From assembly GCF_001625305.1 (NCBI RefSeq), contig NW_017803851.1:5300-69299 (forward strand): a stretch of 64,000 nt of DNA, written 5' to 3'. The notes under the pieces are model-generated. The model was not told where the DNA came from, did not search any database, and was given only the letters and a program-made list of their open reading frames with translations. This DNA is from Branchiostoma belcheri. Taxonomy: Eukaryota > Chordata > Leptocardii > Amphioxiformes > Branchiostomatidae. The translations under genes were made by a program, and so were the position numbers. Positions 1 through 11,750 of the stretch are shown here, piece after piece. Positions within the stretch are counted from its first letter, which is position 1, and each line of letters starts with the position of its first letter.

Positions 1-236
1 GGTCTGAAGTCACGTACCTGAAAAATAACGTGTGAAAAGTAAACAACAAGTTTTGGGGAGAGGGGGGTCAAAATGCGGGAAATTGCGTTATTTAAGGCTT
101 AAAAATAAAAATAAATTTCCGGGGGCCATGCCCCCGGCCCCCCTACATTGCGACGGCCACCGGCGCTCACACCCCTCCCTCCAAAAAAATTTGGACACAC
201 TCATGAGCCGGGGCTGGCAGGAACGCTGCTTATTTA

Positions 237-298
237 ATTTTCGACACATAGGGATTTCGACACATAGGGATTTCGACACATAGGGATTTCGACACACA
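237..298. repeat. 17-bp tandem minisatellite
   Basis: Four consecutive near-identical copies of a 17-bp unit (TTTCGACACATAGGGA plus one base) run head to tail; the last copy has drifted to ACACAGG. Directly after it (about 309-345) comes a short inverted repeat around CACGATTATCGTGG / CCACGATAGTTATCGTGG. The near-identity of the first three copies suggests recent slippage or unequal exchange. No coding role is apparent. Confidence 0.9.
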
Positions 299-397
299 GG
301 TGTGTAACCCACGATTATCGTGGTTCCACGATAGTTATCGTGGAAGGCGATCGAACCGGCGGTCAAACAACCTAGAGGTCATTACGGTGTCCTCGCA

Positions 398-874
398 TAG
401 GGCTGCGGACCGGTACACTGTACCGGTCCAATACCGTAAAAATCGTTTCGGTACAGGTCCAAAATACCGGATCATGAAGTAACGAGTATATACCGAAATA
501 GCTAGTTTACACCATGTATATGACTAAAGATAGGTAAATCCTACCACAAAGACGAAAAATTAGCACTGGAAAAGACGTAAACACCGTCGATTGATTTGAG
601 ATCCTCAGTCTCACGAGACATCGCGAGAGTGTGGCTGATCCAGGGTTGTGATTGGTCAACAAACTCAAATCAGGTCAGAGGTCAGTCACTTTCCCTTCCC
701 TCCAACACTTTATTATTGTTTCTGTGTCATGATTGAAAAAGTGAAGAACACGTGTTAATTTGTTAAATTGTTCAGGTACAGGTACAGGTCCGGACCTGTA
801 CCTAAACCTCTGTATCAGTACCTGTACCTGTACCTGTACCTGTACCTGATGTTACGTTTAGGTACGCAGCCCTA
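398..874. mobile_element. Non-autonomous DNA transposon, hAT-like ends
   Basis: The segment begins TAGGGCTGCGGACC and ends GGTACGCAGCCCTA, which are inverted copies of each other with one mismatch. The outer interior on both sides is packed with GGTAC/GTACC-type repeats (CGGTACAGGTCC, CCTGTACC). There is no open frame of note. The ends resemble those of the element at 2229-2641, which carries an 8-bp target duplication; here the flanks (TCCTCGCA and GTTAAGCA) do not match, so the duplication is lost or the ends are slightly misplaced. Confidence 0.6.
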
Positions 875-941
875 GTTAAGCACAATATCAAATATCTAAA
901 TACATGAATTGAACATCATGTAGAAGCAAAGAGTATCTTTA

Positions 942-1045
942 GCCGTGGCATGACTCTGGAATTGGGTCCATACTATAGTGAGGGCTATAGTGTAGATCCG
1001 ATTCTAGAGTCGCCACGGCAAGGAGGTTCTTTTGAACCTCCTTGG
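942..1045. repeat. Two adjacent hairpin sequences
   Basis: An imperfect inverted repeat joins AGCCGTGGC...ACTCTGGAAT on the left with ATTCTAGAGTCGCCACGGC on the right (about 942-1019). It is followed at once by a perfect 10-bp-arm hairpin, AAGGAGGTTC-TTTT-GAACCTCCTT (1020-1043). The AAGGAGGT word recurs near 15810, 17617 and 45750, so it is probably the end of a dispersed short element. Confidence 0.6.
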
Positions 1046-2220
1046 TAGAGGACAAATGAAAGAATTTGGAAAAGAAGTGCTCATGTCTTACTGTCCAGAA
1101 TAGTGATATCTACGTGGCAGAAAATATGAGGGTAAAATGGTAACAATGTCTTCTCAAACCTGATGTCCCGTGAAAATGTGAAGACAACAGGAAAATAGGT
1201 TACGACGGCGAGAAAATGTCCCAGATACCAATAACGGTTCAGCGACGGCCATAGTGGGTAACCCGTATGTCACAAAAGTAACCAATCAGAGGCATGGTAA
1301 CTGCCCAACGGCTTGGCCAATCAAGTTTGAGTCTGGGCAAATCGCAGCCCGCTTATTGGCTCCATTTGTGGCGAGAAGCATGTGAGGGAGGGACCACCAA
1401 ATGATCTTTCCATATTGGAATGTAATATTCATGAAAAACATGAAAAACAAGCGCTTTAAAACACGTCTACCTCCATTTCAATCCTCAAGTCTTTACCCTC
1501 ACTGCAAAGCTGGATTTGTCAGCTTTCTTTGGATACAAAAAGTGCAAGTTCAACTAGTTCAACTCGTGCGTTTTAAAAAGCTAGAGCCAAATTATTAAAA
1601 TGATACCGGGATTTTGCCCGATTTCACCCCCTGTCCAAGTGGGTCAGTCCAACCAATAAACAAGTATTTAGAGGTCAATTACAGGGCAAATCATGCCAAA
1701 GGTCACACATTTTGGCTAGATTTTTAAAATATACATCATTCTGTACTTCTTACCAGTAAACTTGGCATTTCTAAGCATAATTTGGCCAGGGAAAAATTAT
1801 TTCAAAAAAGAGGTCAAACATAAAAGTTCAAAGTGCCCTTTCTTAGGCCACGGAGACCAGTACACATATTTTGTTAAGAATACACTTTTTGGAAGGCTGA
1901 AATTTCTGTTTGTGACACTTATGTATACTTTAATATTTATATTTTATCCTCCTGCGACATCGGGAAAGCACATAATCGTGTCCTCAAACATGCTTCCCGA
2001 GGGCATTTTTACCCATAGCCTAAAATTTTGTTTTTTTTTTTAAAATTTTAAGTCATAGAAGGATGCGGTTTGTGCCATCTGATAAGTTTTGGAGCCAATC
2101 ACCATAATCACTGTAAAATTTTGAAACAAAATGCATATTCATGCCAATTTTATGCAAATTAGGTGCCCGGCATAGTTAACAAGGTGGCGTTTTTAAGTCA
2201 TATTTATTAAGCCATTTAGG
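1046..2220. other. AT-rich stretch, no supported gene
   Basis: I see short open frames only, with no domain, splice-signal series or clear repeat structure. Composition is AT-rich with several homopolymer T runs (for example around 2031-2041). Confidence 0.5.
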
Positions 2221-2228
2221 CTTTCAGT

Positions 2229-2641
2229 TAGGGATGTGTACCTATTGACAACTTCAGGTACGGGTACAGGTACCGGTACAGAGGTTCCGGTACAGGTCCG
2301 GACCTAATAAGTCCAGACCTAATAAGTGGCCTAATAATTCAAAGGTAAAGGAGGCATTTTTATGACAATAACAATTTGGTGTTATGGAAAAAACATAAAA
2401 ATGACCGAACAACTAACACAGAATGTTAATTTTGACTTTTTGTATTTTTAACTATGGGTGACAGTGCTAAATCAACATCCGTTCAACAAGATTTTCATGT
2501 TTTGTCTTAAAATGTGGGTATACACAAGTATAAATCTGATCAGGTCCAGTACTCGGTACATGACGATTAGGTATTTTGGACCTGTACCAAAACCATTTTT
2601 CAGGTACAGGTACAGGTACACCGTATAGGTACACATCCCTA
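2229..2641. mobile_element. Non-autonomous hAT-like transposon with target duplication
   Basis: The element starts TAGGGATGTGTACCTAT and ends ATAGGTACACATCCCTA, exact inverted copies over 17 bp. It is flanked by CTTTCAGT (2221-2228) and CTTTTAGT (2642-2649), an 8-bp target duplication with one mismatch. An 8-bp duplication with a TAGGG-type end is typical of hAT elements. The interior is rich in GGTACAGG-type repeats and has no transposase frame, so it would need an enzyme supplied by another copy. Related in ends and interior to 398-874. Confidence 0.82.
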
Positions 2642-2770
2642 CTTTTAGTGGTCTTATAATCTGTCAACCTACTGTAGTCACATCCTACAATCACCTGATG
2701 GATTGTTAAGCTTCTACGAGACTCCTAAATTACAGAATGTCCAGATGAATATGCTTGTATGAACCATATG

Positions 2771-3095
2771 CTGCCCCCTCCCCCTGATAGCTTAACATTG
2801 ACTACCTAAGAAGTGCCTAAATTTTCACTTAGCACAACACTAGGAAGACAAAACTTCATACAGCAACTCAAAACAACAAGTTGTAAGACCTGTAAAGTCT
2901 ATTTATTACCATATTAAGCAATATTCATTTTATTACCTTTGAAAATGTATAAGTTTGGCCCCCTCCCCCCGATTGCTAAACATTGACCATCAAGTGCCTA
3001 AATTTTCACTTAACACAGCATAATGAAGCCAAAAATTAATACAGTAACACTAAATAACAAGTTGTAAAACCTGAAAAGTCTACTTATTATGGGTT
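2771..3095. repeat. Tandem duplication of a ~190-bp unit
   Basis: Two diverged head-to-tail copies start at the CCCCCTCCCCC(C/T)GAT words near 2771 and 2960. Both continue through TGCCTAAATTTTCACTTA and an AACAAGTTGTAA(G/A)ACCTG block, ending in a CTTTGAAAATGTATAAG-like stretch. A third, partial relative sits near 4930-5025. No coding potential is evident. Confidence 0.7.
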
Positions 3096-3540
3096 CACCA
3101 CACCACGAAGTGGTGTGGTGAAACCATATTGCTTTTTCTGATGTTTCTTCTTCTCCTTCTCCTCCTGCCATTTCTTTAAATGGATTCAGCTTCTTCATTT
3201 TAGGGCCTAAGGTCCTGAAATTTGGTATGGAGGTACAGTGGGCAAATACCCCTAGGCGTTTTTTAATTTTTGTGATACAAGCTTTTACAATCGTTTTATT
3301 TGCTTTTTTAGCGGTCCCCATAGGAAAGTACTGTGCGGGGGCGTACGCGCGTGACGTAATAAGAAAGAAATTCGGCGGCATGCCCATATATGGGCATGCA
3401 AGCATGAACCTGACGCAGCCTAATCTTTTCTTCTTGCTGATTGGCTGTTGGATTTGATTGGATTAACTCAATTAACACCTGTTCAAAGCCATTCCATTTT
3501 GACAGTATGAACTCAAGTGTTTTGGTAGGTACAGCACAGG
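3086..3540. repeat. Dispersed repeat, copy 1 (palindrome plus CTT-rich block)
   Basis: The copy opens with a palindrome (CACCACACCACGAAGTGGTG) and is followed by TTTCTTCTTCTCCTTCTCCT, CCATTTCTTT.AATGG and a GGCAAATACCC word. The same order recurs at 8778-9240 with a different palindrome (CATACCACGTAGTGGTATG). The tail, with AATTAACACCTG and AAGTGTTTTGGTAGGTA, is also found alone at about 4591-4660. It looks like an old non-autonomous element; I see no flanking duplication. Confidence 0.65.
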
Positions 3541-3563
3541 CCACGAAATACGCATCAATTTTC

Positions 3564-3708
3564 GAGGGACGTTCTGCGGGAGAGTGCAGGACGCTGTGCG
3601 GGACTTCCCTCGGGAGAGTGCGGGACGTCCTCCGGGAGAGTGCGATACGTTCTGCGGGAGAGTGCGGTACGTCCAGCGGGAGAGTGCGGTACGTTCTGCG
3701 GGAGCCAG
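3564..3708. repeat. GC-rich ~22-bp minisatellite
   Basis: About six diverged tandem copies of GCGGGAGAGTGCGGTACGTT. The array is open in several frames on both strands, which explains the arginine/serine-rich predicted peptides there; these are repeat artefacts and not proteins. Confidence 0.85.
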
Positions 3709-3984
3709 ACATTTTGCTCTTCTCTGTTGGAACAACGCAAGTTGGAGGTCAATGACCTGCGCCCGGCGTGTAAACAAGATTGGACAGGGAGCGGCTGTAA
3801 TATCAAAGGAGCCGGCGGCTTCTGCTAGCCGGGTTGATAGTTAAGTAACATCAAGGTGGTTCAAAAGCAAACCTGATAAAGAAGGAAACCCCGTAGTTAA
3901 TAGTTGAAAGTCTTGGTGGCTTTAGGCGATCGATACCGCCATGCTGTTTACTTTTTATGACATACAATGCAGTGAGTGATGTGT

Positions 3985-4165
3985 ATCGCACCGAGTTAGC
4001 TCGGTTGGAAACGCGCAAGGCGGCAATCCCAGGCATTGCAAGTTCGAACCCCAGTGCATCGGACATAAATATTTTTAGCAATTTAACATTTTTAACAATT
4101 TTATAATTTTTAACAATTTTATCAGTTTTAACGATTTTAACAATTCTGCATTTTAACAATTACAA
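3985..4165 (+). repeat. tRNA-derived SINE with A/T-rich tandem tail
   Basis: A tRNA-like head carries an A-box match TTAGCTCGGTTGG (3996-4008) and a B-box match GTTCGAACC (4042-4050) at tRNA-like spacing. The acceptor stem does not fold cleanly, so it is not a working tRNA. It is followed by a tail of repeated (A/T)TTTTAACAA units (about 4075-4165). Head plus simple-repeat tail is the layout of a tRNA-derived SINE. Pol III transcription is possible but not shown. Confidence 0.7.
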
Positions 4166-4199
4166 CATTTTTTTATTTTCGTTGTTTTGCTTTTAACAT

Positions 4200-6200
4200 T
4201 CAAAAACTGATTGTTCTTACTCAAGAATGTCAATAACTTAGAATGTTAGTCTTTTGTATTTTTCCAACATACAAACTAAAATCACTTTGATGTTGTCACA
4301 AAAGTATTGAGCTGACAAGAGAGAAGGAGTACGGTACTCTGCCAGTGTGAAGAATCTACAGAGGTATTACCAGTCACTAGTAGCAAGAGATAGACCAACA
4401 TTGAATGATGACGATGAGGACGAATCATATGAAGTACTATCATAGCTAGTACAGAAATTCTACTGCTTTACTTTACTTTCTTTCACTCTGTACATGCAAT
4501 TAGCTCACTGGCATGATTTTAAAAATAAAGGTTATGATAATCATATTATATGTATAGCTTATTCAATGTATGGCTTCATAGTTTATGTGATTGTTAATAA
4601 CACCTGCACAGAGCACTCCATACTGACAGTATGTCTTTATTCAAGTGTTTTGGTAGGTATTTCAAGCTTTTCTGCTCCAGCATTGGAATGCGGGGCATGA
4701 ACGTTTTTTTTTTTTTTGAAAATCAACAGTTTGCATTGTGCAATTAAAAATCCTAACCAATAAAGTAGGGAATAGCTATCCAACTGTTGTTTTAGTTGTA
4801 TGTTACTTCATATTATAGTTATATCAATGTAAATCATTGTTTTCCCTTGTGTTTCTCATTCTTTCCCTGCCATGTCGTAAAATGTGGTGAAGCCATCGCT
4901 GTATTTGCTCCAAAGCAAATATTGGCCTTTCTAGTTACAATTTTATTCAATATCCATTTTATGACCTTCAAAAATGTATAGGTCCCCCCCCCCACCACCA
5001 CGTCCTTGAAGGCTGAACATACCACATTTCAATCCTTACATTCAAACTTCTTTTAAGGTCACCTAGGATCTGGAGGTAGTTTAGTTATTACATACTACAA
5101 GGGTGATTATTGCTTACTATGGGTTCCCATTACAAACTTACGAACAAGAAAAGAGCGGTGCTACAGCCCCACGCACCAGATTAGGGGGAGGGGGGCGCAC
5201 GTACAACTCGGCCCGAGTACTCGAGTGAGACGCGCGGTGCGCCTCGGCGTCATTCTTCGGGCGGCGCGGTCACATTTCACGTCCAAACAGAACGAAACTT
5301 TCACAAAGTGGCCTTTATAATGTTAACTAAAAACTGACAAAGTCCCAAATTCGTAACTATTTATTCAGTATTTAAATTTAGTGAAAGAATGTGATGTACT
5401 TACTTTGAGTGAGTGGTTGACACCGAAGTTCGCGCCAGATTACGCTGGGACTTGCTCACAAGCTTGGTTGGCTTGTTTTCTTTAAGAAGTCTTTGGCTGT
5501 CTTGGCTATTTTGAAACTGCGCCAACCAATCAAATCAAGGGTTACAATTTTGCGATATGGACGAGTCCACTTGAACATAGGGGAAAAGTTCTGGAAATCT
5601 GGGTCAGAAACCGGTGACGCCCGCTGGCGGTGTAAACAACGTACATGTACGCGCGGGGAATTTTTTTTACGATTTTTGAACTGCCATAACTCACGAAATT
5701 GACCAGCTACAGCGATGAAACTTCCGCCGCCTAGCTAATATTTTTATTACGTACTTTGCGAAAATCAAATTTTAATCTCTATATATGTTTCCATTTCTTC
5801 GGGCATAAACATGGCATTTTGGACCCTCTGAAGTGATGGTGGCCTCCCTACCTTTCTGCGCATTGCAATTGACCGCCCCCTTCCCTGTGATTTAGACCTA
5901 GGCGCCCCCTCCCGTATTAAACCGCTAAGAAATTTGGTGGGAAAGTTGCCTTTTTCTCATTTGGTGGCTCTACTCAGACTGGAAGTAGATGATTCCAATG
6001 ATAAGGGGGGTGGTGTTGATTTTTAAAGCTGCTTTCCTTTCCTCTCATTTTTCGATAATTTTCAACGATTTAACTTCTAGTTCGCCGAATTTATATTTTC
6101 ATATATATATATATTTCGAGAAAGATAGATCGTTGGATATACAAAGTTTATATGGGTAGACATAAGTTGTAGAAGGCATACCCCCCTTTTCAAGTCTGTA
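4200..6200. other. No supported gene; mixed repeats and a GC-rich patch
   Basis: This stretch holds a partial copy of the 3086-3540 repeat (about 4591-4660), a copy of the TTTGCTCC..AGCAAAT repeat also seen at 10168-10260 (about 4900-4990), and a GC-rich patch around 5190-5275 with many CpGs. The GC patch could be a promoter or an element end; no exon could be tied to it. Confidence 0.4.
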
Positions 6201-6214
6201 TGATCCCCTGTGCT

Positions 6215-6399
6215 GTACGAAGGACCATAGGTACAATGTGACAGTAGGAACATGGCAGGAACACAAGGAACGCCAGCAACGAAGGGAAATGGGTGTGGAA
6301 CGAATAGAAATGGATATGGAACGGTGAGAAATGGGTGTGGAACGTGACGAGAGATGTCCTTTCGAAGGCTTTTCGCATTGTACCTATGGTCCTTCATAC
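6215..6399. mobile_element. Short palindromic element with 24-bp inverted ends
   Basis: The left end at 6215-6238 (core GAAGGACCATAGGTACAATG) and the right end at 6376-6399 are inverted copies with one mismatch over 24 bp. Between them lie about three imperfect copies of a GAAATGGGTGTGGAACG unit. No flanking duplication was clear. Interpreted as a miniature non-autonomous DNA transposon. Confidence 0.7.
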
Positions 6400-6628
6400 A
6401 TACTACGGAGGCATACGTCGTGAGGTCACTCTTTATACTTCATGCACCTCAGCACTCAATACCGGCGAGCAAAGCTCACAATCAACAAGATCAGGCGTTT
6501 TAAGTGTCGTCACCTTTCAACGGTAGGTTTTTGACACGTTTTTTCCTCACTACTTGCACGTAATAGCGAGATTGTAACAAATCTCACCGTACCCTCATGT
6601 TCCTCATGTTTAGCACATATTTTTGAGG

Positions 6629-6680
6629 TTATAGTGTAGTCGGTCATTCCGAACTATGTCCTATGTTCGACTCCCGTGTA
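6629..6680 (+). repeat. tRNA-like remnant
   Basis: An A-box-like ATAGTGTAGTCGG (6631-6643) and a B-box-like GTTCGACTCCC (6665-6675) sit about 30 bp apart, resembling the two internal promoters of a tRNA gene with a shortened middle. No full cloverleaf can be drawn. Most likely a SINE head or tRNA pseudogene. Confidence 0.45.
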
Positions 6681-6689
6681 AAGAAAGTA

Positions 6690-8770
6690 ATTGACGTCGG
6701 GGCAAAAGTAGTCACCCAGATGAGACTGTTTTTATCGTACGAAAATTGGTTCAATAAATTTATGACGTTACATTCTAAGAAACAGTGTCATGTGATCAGC
6801 ACGACATTTGACGAGAAATTGTGTAGAAGTGTATAAGTTTCCCGTGCAGGGTGGGAGGGGGGCATGCGTCCAGTTCCTGGACATAATGTCCAGACAATTT
6901 TTCGATTGTAAGATTTACGTTGAAAAGATACTTATCGTGAATTCAGATACATTGAAAGATATTGATAAGGAACAGTATCATGTAGTTTTTAGTAAAATCA
7001 GTGTGCACTGTGCTGGAGTAGATTGTTGAGAGCGTCTCCAAAAAAAAATATGCACGACCGTAAAATATTGTAAGAGCCCCTTAGTAGCTCGATTGGACCT
7101 TACAAAAAATGATCACACTGGCTCCAGACGTGGATGTAACTGGTTAACTTAGACAGGACTCAGACAAGTGTATGTACTGAGATTTCCATGTGCTTAGACC
7201 CCAAACTCCGGATCATACCATTCGAACCCGGGGGTGTACTACTTTTGCTACTATCGTACAAGTTGATAAGATAGCGATCTTGGATTCGAATATATTAAAA
7301 CAACGGGTTGTAGCTAACAATCAGCGAACCAGTCGGCAAGACGTCACACCTGAACTTTTGTTGTAGATTTTTGCTTTTTGTTGGTACTACTAAGATGTTT
7401 TGTGAACAAGACAATCTTTTCTTTCTGTTTCAGTGACGCTTTAGACTGTCCTCTGCTACATATGCCAGCGACACTATAATATACAGAATCTTACAGTTAG
7501 CAATTGTAATTTTTACTAATGTATGTTTTAATGTATGTGCCCAGGGATACCTGAAAATCAGACCAGTGGGTCTGTGGTATGCCCTGGTGAAATAAATAAA
7601 CTTGAAACATCAAGTAGACGGTCACTAATACTTTTCGAACCTTTGAAAACACCCTTACTATTAGTTACTCTTACCCTAGCCATAGTACTAGCACTAGAGC
7701 TAATAGTAATATGTTCGAAAAATAGGAAGAATATACATGTAATAGGTATCTTTTAAACAATTGTAATGTTTTAAAGAAGGGTGGTATCTGAATATCGTTT
7801 TCAAAACAGTAATGCGTCAGAACTGAGTTCTTTCTTAGGCTATATGTCTTACGCCACTAGCCTAAAGAGGAACCCTTAACCCTAATCCCAACCCCTACAG
7901 TACTGGACAGACAGTACAATTACATAGGGCCATAGAAAAATTTGGTTAAATACACTGAAGCAAGGATTCATAAAAGTACTTTTCCGCATTTCAATCTCAA
8001 AAATTCCTCTGCATCAGAAAGCCAGAATGGTCTGCCTCCCAAATATACAAAGAAAACAGGGGGTTGACCTGCTCAAACTACAACAACAGCTGATCACAGT
8101 ACACAAACCCTACTTTTGACCCAATTTTCTCATGTATTCATCCGCTCCATTCAGGCAAGACCTCATTACTCAGGGGGGGGGGGTTAAAATCATCTTTATT
8201 CCATACAAGATGAATGACATATTAAATACATAGCTAAAAACCTAGGACAATCCTTTGTCTCATGTTTAGGTAACAAGAGGAGGACGCAAGGTGGACAGAC
8301 AAAAATACAATATACTAGTCACTGTGTGCATCGGACGTACAGACGTTCTCTATTAAAAATTGCCATATATAATTATAATTACGGGTACATTATATAACAA
8401 TTACAATTTAGAGTTCTTAAAAAGGCAGCAGCTAAATTTTACATCTAATTTTTACAGTAGAACAATCCTGAAGTGCATTCCCAAGCAGGCGTGTTTCTGG
8501 CACAATAGATTGCATAAGATGCACAAAGTGCGCACTTTCCAAGTCTACTTTTAAGATGTCTGACTTCACGGTCTTTGTGACTGACCGGACAGAGTGACTT
8601 CAGCTTTGCAATGTTCTCGCCATTGATCCACCCTCTGCTTCCTACTTCAACTGTAACAAGAGTATGCCCACTAAACTGGTGAAATCAACTAAACTTGACT
8701 TAAGTAGGAAAGTTTAGACCTTCTAGCCCAAAAGTCTCCAAAATGGACCAGAATGTTCAAGAGAAAAAAT
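6690..8770. other. No supported gene
   Basis: Only short frames occur. A diverged repeat with GACAGTACAATTACAT...AAGGATTCATAAAA at about 7905-7985 recurs at 11265-11360. A tRNA B-box-like word (ATTCGAACCCG, about 7221) and an A-box-like word (TAGCTCGATTGG, about 7086) are too far apart for a tRNA. A G homopolymer lies near 8175. Confidence 0.4.
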
Positions 8771-8777
8771 ATTTGTA

Positions 8778-9240
8778 GCTTCGCATACCACGTAGTGGTA
8801 TGTAGAAGCTACATTGTATTTACACATGTTTCTTCTTCTTCTCCTTCTCCTGCTGCCATTTCTTTCAATGGGTTCAATTCCTTCATTTTCGGGCCAAATG
8901 ATCTTAAACTTGGTATGAGAAAAGAGTTGGCAAATACCCAAATTCCTTTTTTTCCCCATTTTTTTGATACATGCTTTTAAAGTTTTTTATTTGGGATTTT
9001 TGGCTGTTTACATAGGAAAAGGTAGCAGGGCATGTGTTGCCATATTTGGTGTGGGTTACCATATTTGGCAGCCACCTGGTGTTGCCATATTTGGTGTTAC
9101 CATATTTGGGCAGCCATCTGGTATGCAGGTGTGCCCAGTGATTGCAGTTGTGGTTGCTGATTGGTTGGGAGTTAATTGAATTATCTGCACCTGGTGTCAC
9201 ATACTAATAATAGAAAAAGTTTGCTTTTACAAGTGCCTTG
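8778..9240. repeat. Dispersed repeat, copy 2
   Basis: Second copy of the family at 3086-3540: leading palindrome CATACCACGTAGTGGTATG, CTT/CTC-rich block, CCATTTCTTTCAATGG and GGCAAATACCC. It includes a local tandem array of TTGCCATATTTGGTG-type units (about 9037-9115) that the first copy lacks. Confidence 0.65.
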
Positions 9241-9694
9241 AGTTGTAAATCGGTGGAAACATGTCTCATAACCTACAGTTTTACATACCTTGCTATTGTT
9301 TTTAGGTGGGGGATTGAAGCTTAGTATTTTAACCAGATTAGCTGCAGATAGTGTTTTTGTCAGGCAGAGATTATGATTATGGGGGTCCTCCGTAAACGTT
9401 TCGCATAATATCTGACACAGTTTTTACATAGCTGCAATCATACATGTACATGGGCACCTATGTTTAACTTAACATATGCATGTATAATTCTTCCAAGTAG
9501 TTTGGAATACAATTTTGAACATTGGTGAGTATTTTGTGTGCGATTGTATGTTCTTTTAAAAAGGGTATTGTTATTATATATGGTACAATCTCCAAGCAGA
9601 TACAGGGTGGCATGGGTATGTAATCTTTAAGCAGATACAGTTTGTCATGGATCCTGTCAAAGGTGCGAAAATTTGTACTGATGACGGGGTGATC

Positions 9695-10095
9695 CTTAAT
9701 AGCACTGTATGGGAGTTTTGAGAACACTTTTACTGAAAAGCACCGTATGGGGGTTTTGAGCACCACATGGGGGTTTTGAAAACACATAATACTGAAAAAC
9801 ACAACATGAGGGCTTTGTGAATACACTAACTGAATAACATTGTATGGAGGGTTCAAGAACATTTTACCGAAAAGCACTGTATGGGGCTTTGAGCACTACA
9901 TGGGGGTTTTGAAAACACTTAATACAGAAAAGCGTGGGGGCTTTTTGAATACTTGTTACTGAATAGCACTGTATGGTGGGGGGTTCGAGAACATACTACT
10001 AGTATTACTGAAAAGCACTGTATGGGGGTTTCGAGAATACTTGACTAAAAAGTACTGTAAAGGTATTGGGGACTACATGGGGGTATTGAAACGAT
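9695..10095. repeat. Complex tandem repeat array
   Basis: Diverged units built on AGCACTGTATGGGGGTTTTGAGAACAC...TACTGAAA recur about ten times, with an alternating ACTACATGGGGGTTTTGAAAACAC variant that suggests a higher-order period of roughly 110-170 bp. Frames opened on the minus strand here are repeat artefacts. Confidence 0.8.
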
Positions 10096-10285
10096 TCATA
10101 TTGCTATAACAAGGAAAATGTTGATATATATCAGTCCATTTTGGAACGAGGAAGGAGCTGGACAGAAATACTATACTTGCTCCCAAGCAAATGTCTGCCT
10201 GATGTGGCGAAGCTACATACTACATTTGCTCCCGAGCAAATGTCTGCCTTTCTAGTTTCAAAAGTTTTAACTATGGACTACAATC

Positions 10286-11256
10286 GGCCCTCTACTGCGC
10301 AACGGAATTGTGACGTATGCCCCAGAATGAACTGCACCCCTCCCCTCCCCTCAAACTCATTAGCAGGTATAGGTTTGGTAACTTGTTTCACAAATATTAT
10401 GTATGAGTGCCTTTTGTTAGATGATAACCCAATTTGGGGAATATGGGTGCATTGTTTGGAGGTTTTCTTTGCAAAAATTGTGATATCAGCATGATATACA
10501 CTACTATTTTTTATGGGCAGTTTGTACAATGGCTAATTCAAAGTTGTCAGAAATAGCTTGGAAAGCTTGGATGCCTGCAAAAGTGGTATAGGTTTGTTGA
10601 AAATGATGAACTGACTGATTTGTAAAGGTTTGTAACATTGTAATTTTTATCAATTAACAGTTGTCAATCAAAATGTGCCCTGCCTGGGACCCCCCCCTCC
10701 CAACGGCATACAGAAATTAGCATTTCTAGTGTTTGTTAGAACCAAAACAAAGATGGATTTTGCTATATATGCCATGGATGTAGTACATGACAATGTTAAC
10801 TGTGATAGAAAAAGGATTTGGTGTGTGTAGAGAATTTCCGGCTGTTTATTCTTAGGCAACTGTGAATTTGGGGTTTTCCATAGGCACAGTATGTTGAGGT
10901 ACCTGGTATAAAAGTCAAAATAAAAGTGAAACCTACTATTGGATTGTTGCAAATTCTTTTCAGAGTAGTAGACTAGATTATGGTGAGTACTTATCTAGAG
11001 CTGTCAATAGACAGGCCCCTGTGAAATGTGGAAAAAGTCATGTGATGGTAGGTATGCTGGCACGCTGCTGTACAGGCCTTCAGTACAGGGGCCAGGCACT
11101 GGGTATGGGAATATGTCTCATTTCCAATGGGAGCTATCAATGAACTTCATCTCTGAGAAATATGATCATACCCCTTCAGTGTAGCAGCTAGGGGGGTAGT
11201 TTTTCCACAACTCTCAGAAGGGTCGACGTCACAATTGCGTTGTGCAGTAGAGGGCC
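10286..11256. mobile_element. ~1-kb segment bounded by 31-bp inverted repeats
   Basis: The left end starts GGCCCTCTACTGCGCAAC (10286-10316) and the right end (11226-11256) is its inverted copy with two mismatches over 31 bp. The interior has no transposase-like frame. I found no matching flank on the two sides, so the superfamily is open. Most likely a non-autonomous DNA transposon. Confidence 0.65.
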
Positions 11257-11522
11257 AAAAATGGGACAGTACAATTACATGTACACCATAGAAACCTATA
11301 GTTAAATACAAGTTTAAAATAAATAAACCAGTCTATATAAATAAGGATTCATAAAAAACACCATACAGATTATTGTTGGAAAAATATTGATATTACTAAT
11401 GCTTGTAATTATTTACAGCTTAAACCTACAAGGTTGATATTTTGTGACAAACTTGTTTGCCACCTAATGGATCATAATGACCCCCTGCGGAACAGCGGAA
11501 GTCGTCACGGGTCGTTAAAAAC

Positions 11523-11750
11523 CGTAAGATCTGAAGATTTTTCGAGAAAATCTGAAGCTTTTCGGGAAAATCTGAAGATCTTGAAAAATCTGAAGATGGT
11601 TTCAAAGAATCTTAAGATGATTTCAAAGAAGCTGAAGATTGTTTAAAAAATCTTCGGTTTTTTAAAGAATTTTCAGATGGTTTCAAAGAATCTTCAGACG
11701 GTTTCAAAGAATCTGAAGATGGTTTGAAAGAATCTGAAGATTGTTCTGAG
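11523..11750. repeat. ~22-bp AT-rich minisatellite
   Basis: About ten diverged tandem copies of a unit close to AATCTGAAGATGGTTTCAAAG, with variant lengths of 20-24 bp. It lies in the presumed upstream region of the RNA-binding protein gene but about 1 kb from its first recognised exon. Confidence 0.8.

Noticed and set aside
3308-3844. Several overlapping Arg/Ser-rich open frames on both strands
   Set aside because: They come from the GC-rich 22-bp minisatellite, which lacks stop codons in most frames.
7070-7235. tRNA gene from an A-box-like and a B-box-like word
   Set aside because: The boxes are about 130 bp apart and no cloverleaf fits.
9464-9877. 137-residue minus-strand frame
   Set aside because: It mainly translates the tandem repeat array at 9695-10095 and has no domain or splice context.
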